Below, in pieces: positions 7,615-8,500 of a DNA stretch of 8,500 nucleotides (the first letter of the stretch is position 1; every line of letters starts with the position of its first letter). This stretch comes from Bacillota bacterium. Lineage in GTDB: Bacteria > Bacillota > Sulfobacillia > Symbiobacteriales > Symbiobacteriaceae. The notes under the pieces are model-generated. The model was not told the origin of the DNA, did no database searches, and saw only the letters and a program-made list of their open reading frames with translations. The stretch spans positions 1-8,500 of the forward strand of contig JAQBPS010000285.1 of NCBI GenBank assembly GCA_028287415.1. The letters run 5' to 3'. Made by a program: the position numbers and the translations under genes.

Positions 7615-8385
7615 TTACGGTTCGGGATGCTCCCAGGCCCCGTTGATCTTCACCCTGCCCCCGGCCGCAGGCGTCAGGGTGATATTTCCGCCGGCCAGTA
7701 GCACACTGGCGCCTCCGGCCTGGAGCAGGAGCGAATTGTCGCTCTTCAGGGTGACCGTGGCGCCGCCCGTGCAGGTGACCTGCACCGTGCCGGCCTCCTG
7801 GTCGATGATGACCGAGCCGGCGTACGCCGAAGCGGGTGTGGGCCGCACGTAGAGCTCCAGCCGCTTCGCCGTCTCGGGGTCCGGGTGGATCTTGATGCCC
7901 GCCAGCTTGTCGTCCCCGGGCGTGGGCAGCTGGACGGCCGGGCTCAGGGCGCTCTCGCCCACAACACCTTTGGCCGTGGTGAAGCTTGCCCGCACGGCGT
8001 AGCGCGGGTAGCCGTCGGTGGCAGGGTCAAACTTGCCCTTGGCGCCCATCAACGTCAGCTGCCCCTGCCAGGGCGCCGCCGCCTGGTCCGGCTTGTGCGA
8101 CAGGCCGGTGGTCTCCCGGTTCTCGGCTGTAACGGCGCTGCCTGCCGCCCAGGCGTTGGCCTTCTTGTCCCAGACCTCCTCGGCTGCGCCCGCCGCCTTG
8201 ATCCGCACGGCACAGCAGACGAACGCCTTCAGATCGGCAGGAGCCAGCGCCTTGCCATTTTGGAGCACCGGCCCGACCTTAACCGTGACCGGCTCTTCAG
8301 CTTTGGGCAGCAATTCGCCGTCGGCGGCGGGCGACTGGTCTTTCTTGGCGAGCACGGGCCTGGCCACGGTCAACGGCGACGGCAT
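7615..8385 (-). CDS. Uncharacterised protein with spike-like C-terminal beta-repeat, between gpV-like and gp25 genes
   Basis: I do not recognise this 256-residue protein as a named family. It starts at ATG 8385 with GGGAGGG eight bases upstream and ends in TAA 22 bp before gp25. Residues 1-45 are Pro/Ala/Lys-rich and look flexible. Residues about 50-175 form a beta-rich domain with a CC pair at 57-58 and a V-R-A-S-F segment at 131-135. Residues about 192-248 are short alternating hydrophobic strands with Gly/Asn turns, such as TVTLKSDNSLLLQAGGASVL then NITLTPAAGGRVKING. That pattern resembles the triple-stranded beta-helix needles of gp5/VgrG proteins. No PAAR motif or signal peptide is seen. 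In Afp-like loci this region, between gpV and the wedge genes, holds spike parts, so a needle, tip or trimeric adaptor is my inference, not a family assignment. Confidence 0.85.
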   Translation of the reverse strand: MPSPLTVARPVLAKKDQSPAADGELLPKAEEPVTVKVGPVLQNGKALAPADLKAFVCCAVRIKAAGAAEEVWDKKANAWAAGSAVTAENRETTGLSHKPDQAAAPWQGQLTLMGAKGKFDPATDGYPRYAVRASFTTAKGVVGESALSPAVQLPTPGDDKLAGIKIHPDPETAKRLELYVRPTPASAYAGSVIIDQEAGTVQVTCTGGATVTLKSDNSLLLQAGGASVLLAGGNITLTPAAGGRVKINGAWEHPEP

Positions 8386-8405
8386 GGTGCGATCCCTCCC
8401 GATCC

Positions 8406-8500
8406 CTAGAGAATGTTGCCGACGCCAGGCGAGTATGAGGCGCTTATGACCGCCTGCGCCTGCACCACGTTGGCCATCAGAATCCCGCTGAACTGGGCCA
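8406..8500 (-). CDS. C-terminal end of a probable gpV/VgrG-like baseplate spike protein (5' part outside window)
   Basis: In the minus sense the frame ending at TAG 8406-8408 is open to the window edge, giving 30 codons. It ends AQFSGILMANVVQAQAVISA then SYSPGVGNIL. The A-x-[FY]-S-G...VV-x-A-x-[YS]-x-P-G-x-G-N ending recalls the C-terminus of gpV/VgrG-type spike hub proteins in eCIS and phage loci, which often end in a 'SxYTPGxGNxW' tail. The gene lies 20 bp ahead of the next gene in the operon, and the usual Afp order puts the spike protein (Afp8) just before the wedge genes. Thirty residues are too few for a firm family call, so I rate the coding call higher than the name. Confidence 0.6.
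   Translation of the reverse strand, partial: AQFSGILMANVVQAQAVISASYSPGVGNIL

Noticed and set aside
1..8500. tRNA, CRISPR array, insertion sequence or attachment site
   Set aside because: I saw no cloverleaf-type sequence, no regularly spaced repeats, no transposase frame and no terminal inverted repeats. The intergenic space totals under 160 bp.

Overview
The whole window reads as one minus-strand operon, transcribed from 8500 towards 1, that encodes the baseplate and distal parts of a contractile phage-tail-like particle. This could be an extracellular contractile injection system (eCIS, Afp/PVC-like), a tailocin, or the tail module of a prophage. Two genes are recognised from strong family signatures: a gp25/gpW-type baseplate wedge protein (7188-7592) and a gpJ/gp47-type baseplate protein (5227-7188). 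A third, 3176-5161, carries a tail protein I-type domain behind an NHL beta-propeller. No capsid, terminase, integrase, sheath, tube, ATPase or toxin gene lies in the window, so the sequence here cannot separate an eCIS from a tailocin or prophage.

In transcription order the layout is as follows. (1) 8500-8406 is the last 30 codons of a gene whose end resembles the C-terminus of gpV/VgrG-like spike proteins. (2) 8385-7615 is an unrecognised 256-residue protein ending in a spike-like beta-rich repeat. (3) 7592-7188 is gp25. (4) 7188-5227 is baseplate J. (5) 5161-3176 is the propeller-tail protein I fusion. (6) 3153-1531 is a protein with a small N-terminal module followed by a YVTN/NHL-like beta-propeller. 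(7) 1503 to beyond base 1 is a protein with a related N-terminal module, a cysteine-rich middle and bacterial Ig-like repeats. Most gaps are 20-27 bp and each holds a strong Shine-Dalgarno sequence. Genes 3 and 4 overlap by one base (TGATG). The only larger gap is 65 bp, between J and the tail protein I fusion.

Inferred roles: gpV and the 256-residue protein would form or extend the central spike, gp25 and J the wedge, and tail protein I would link the wedge to outer parts. The propeller and Ig-repeat proteins sit where fibre or receptor-binding genes are usually found. The most unusual points are the N-terminal module shared by genes 6 and 7 with different C-terminal cargo, and the two separate beta-propellers in neighbouring baseplate-associated proteins.

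The DNA is very GC-rich, has GC-biased third codon positions and one GTG start, and carries near-perfect GGAGG ribosome binding sites. This suits a high-GC bacterium such as Symbiobacterium-like Firmicutes, an actinobacterium or Chloroflexota, but the taxon cannot be fixed from the window. No tRNA, rRNA, CRISPR array, insertion sequence, terminator or operon promoter was found. The promoter must lie beyond 8500. Long plus-strand open frames are antisense shadows of these genes.
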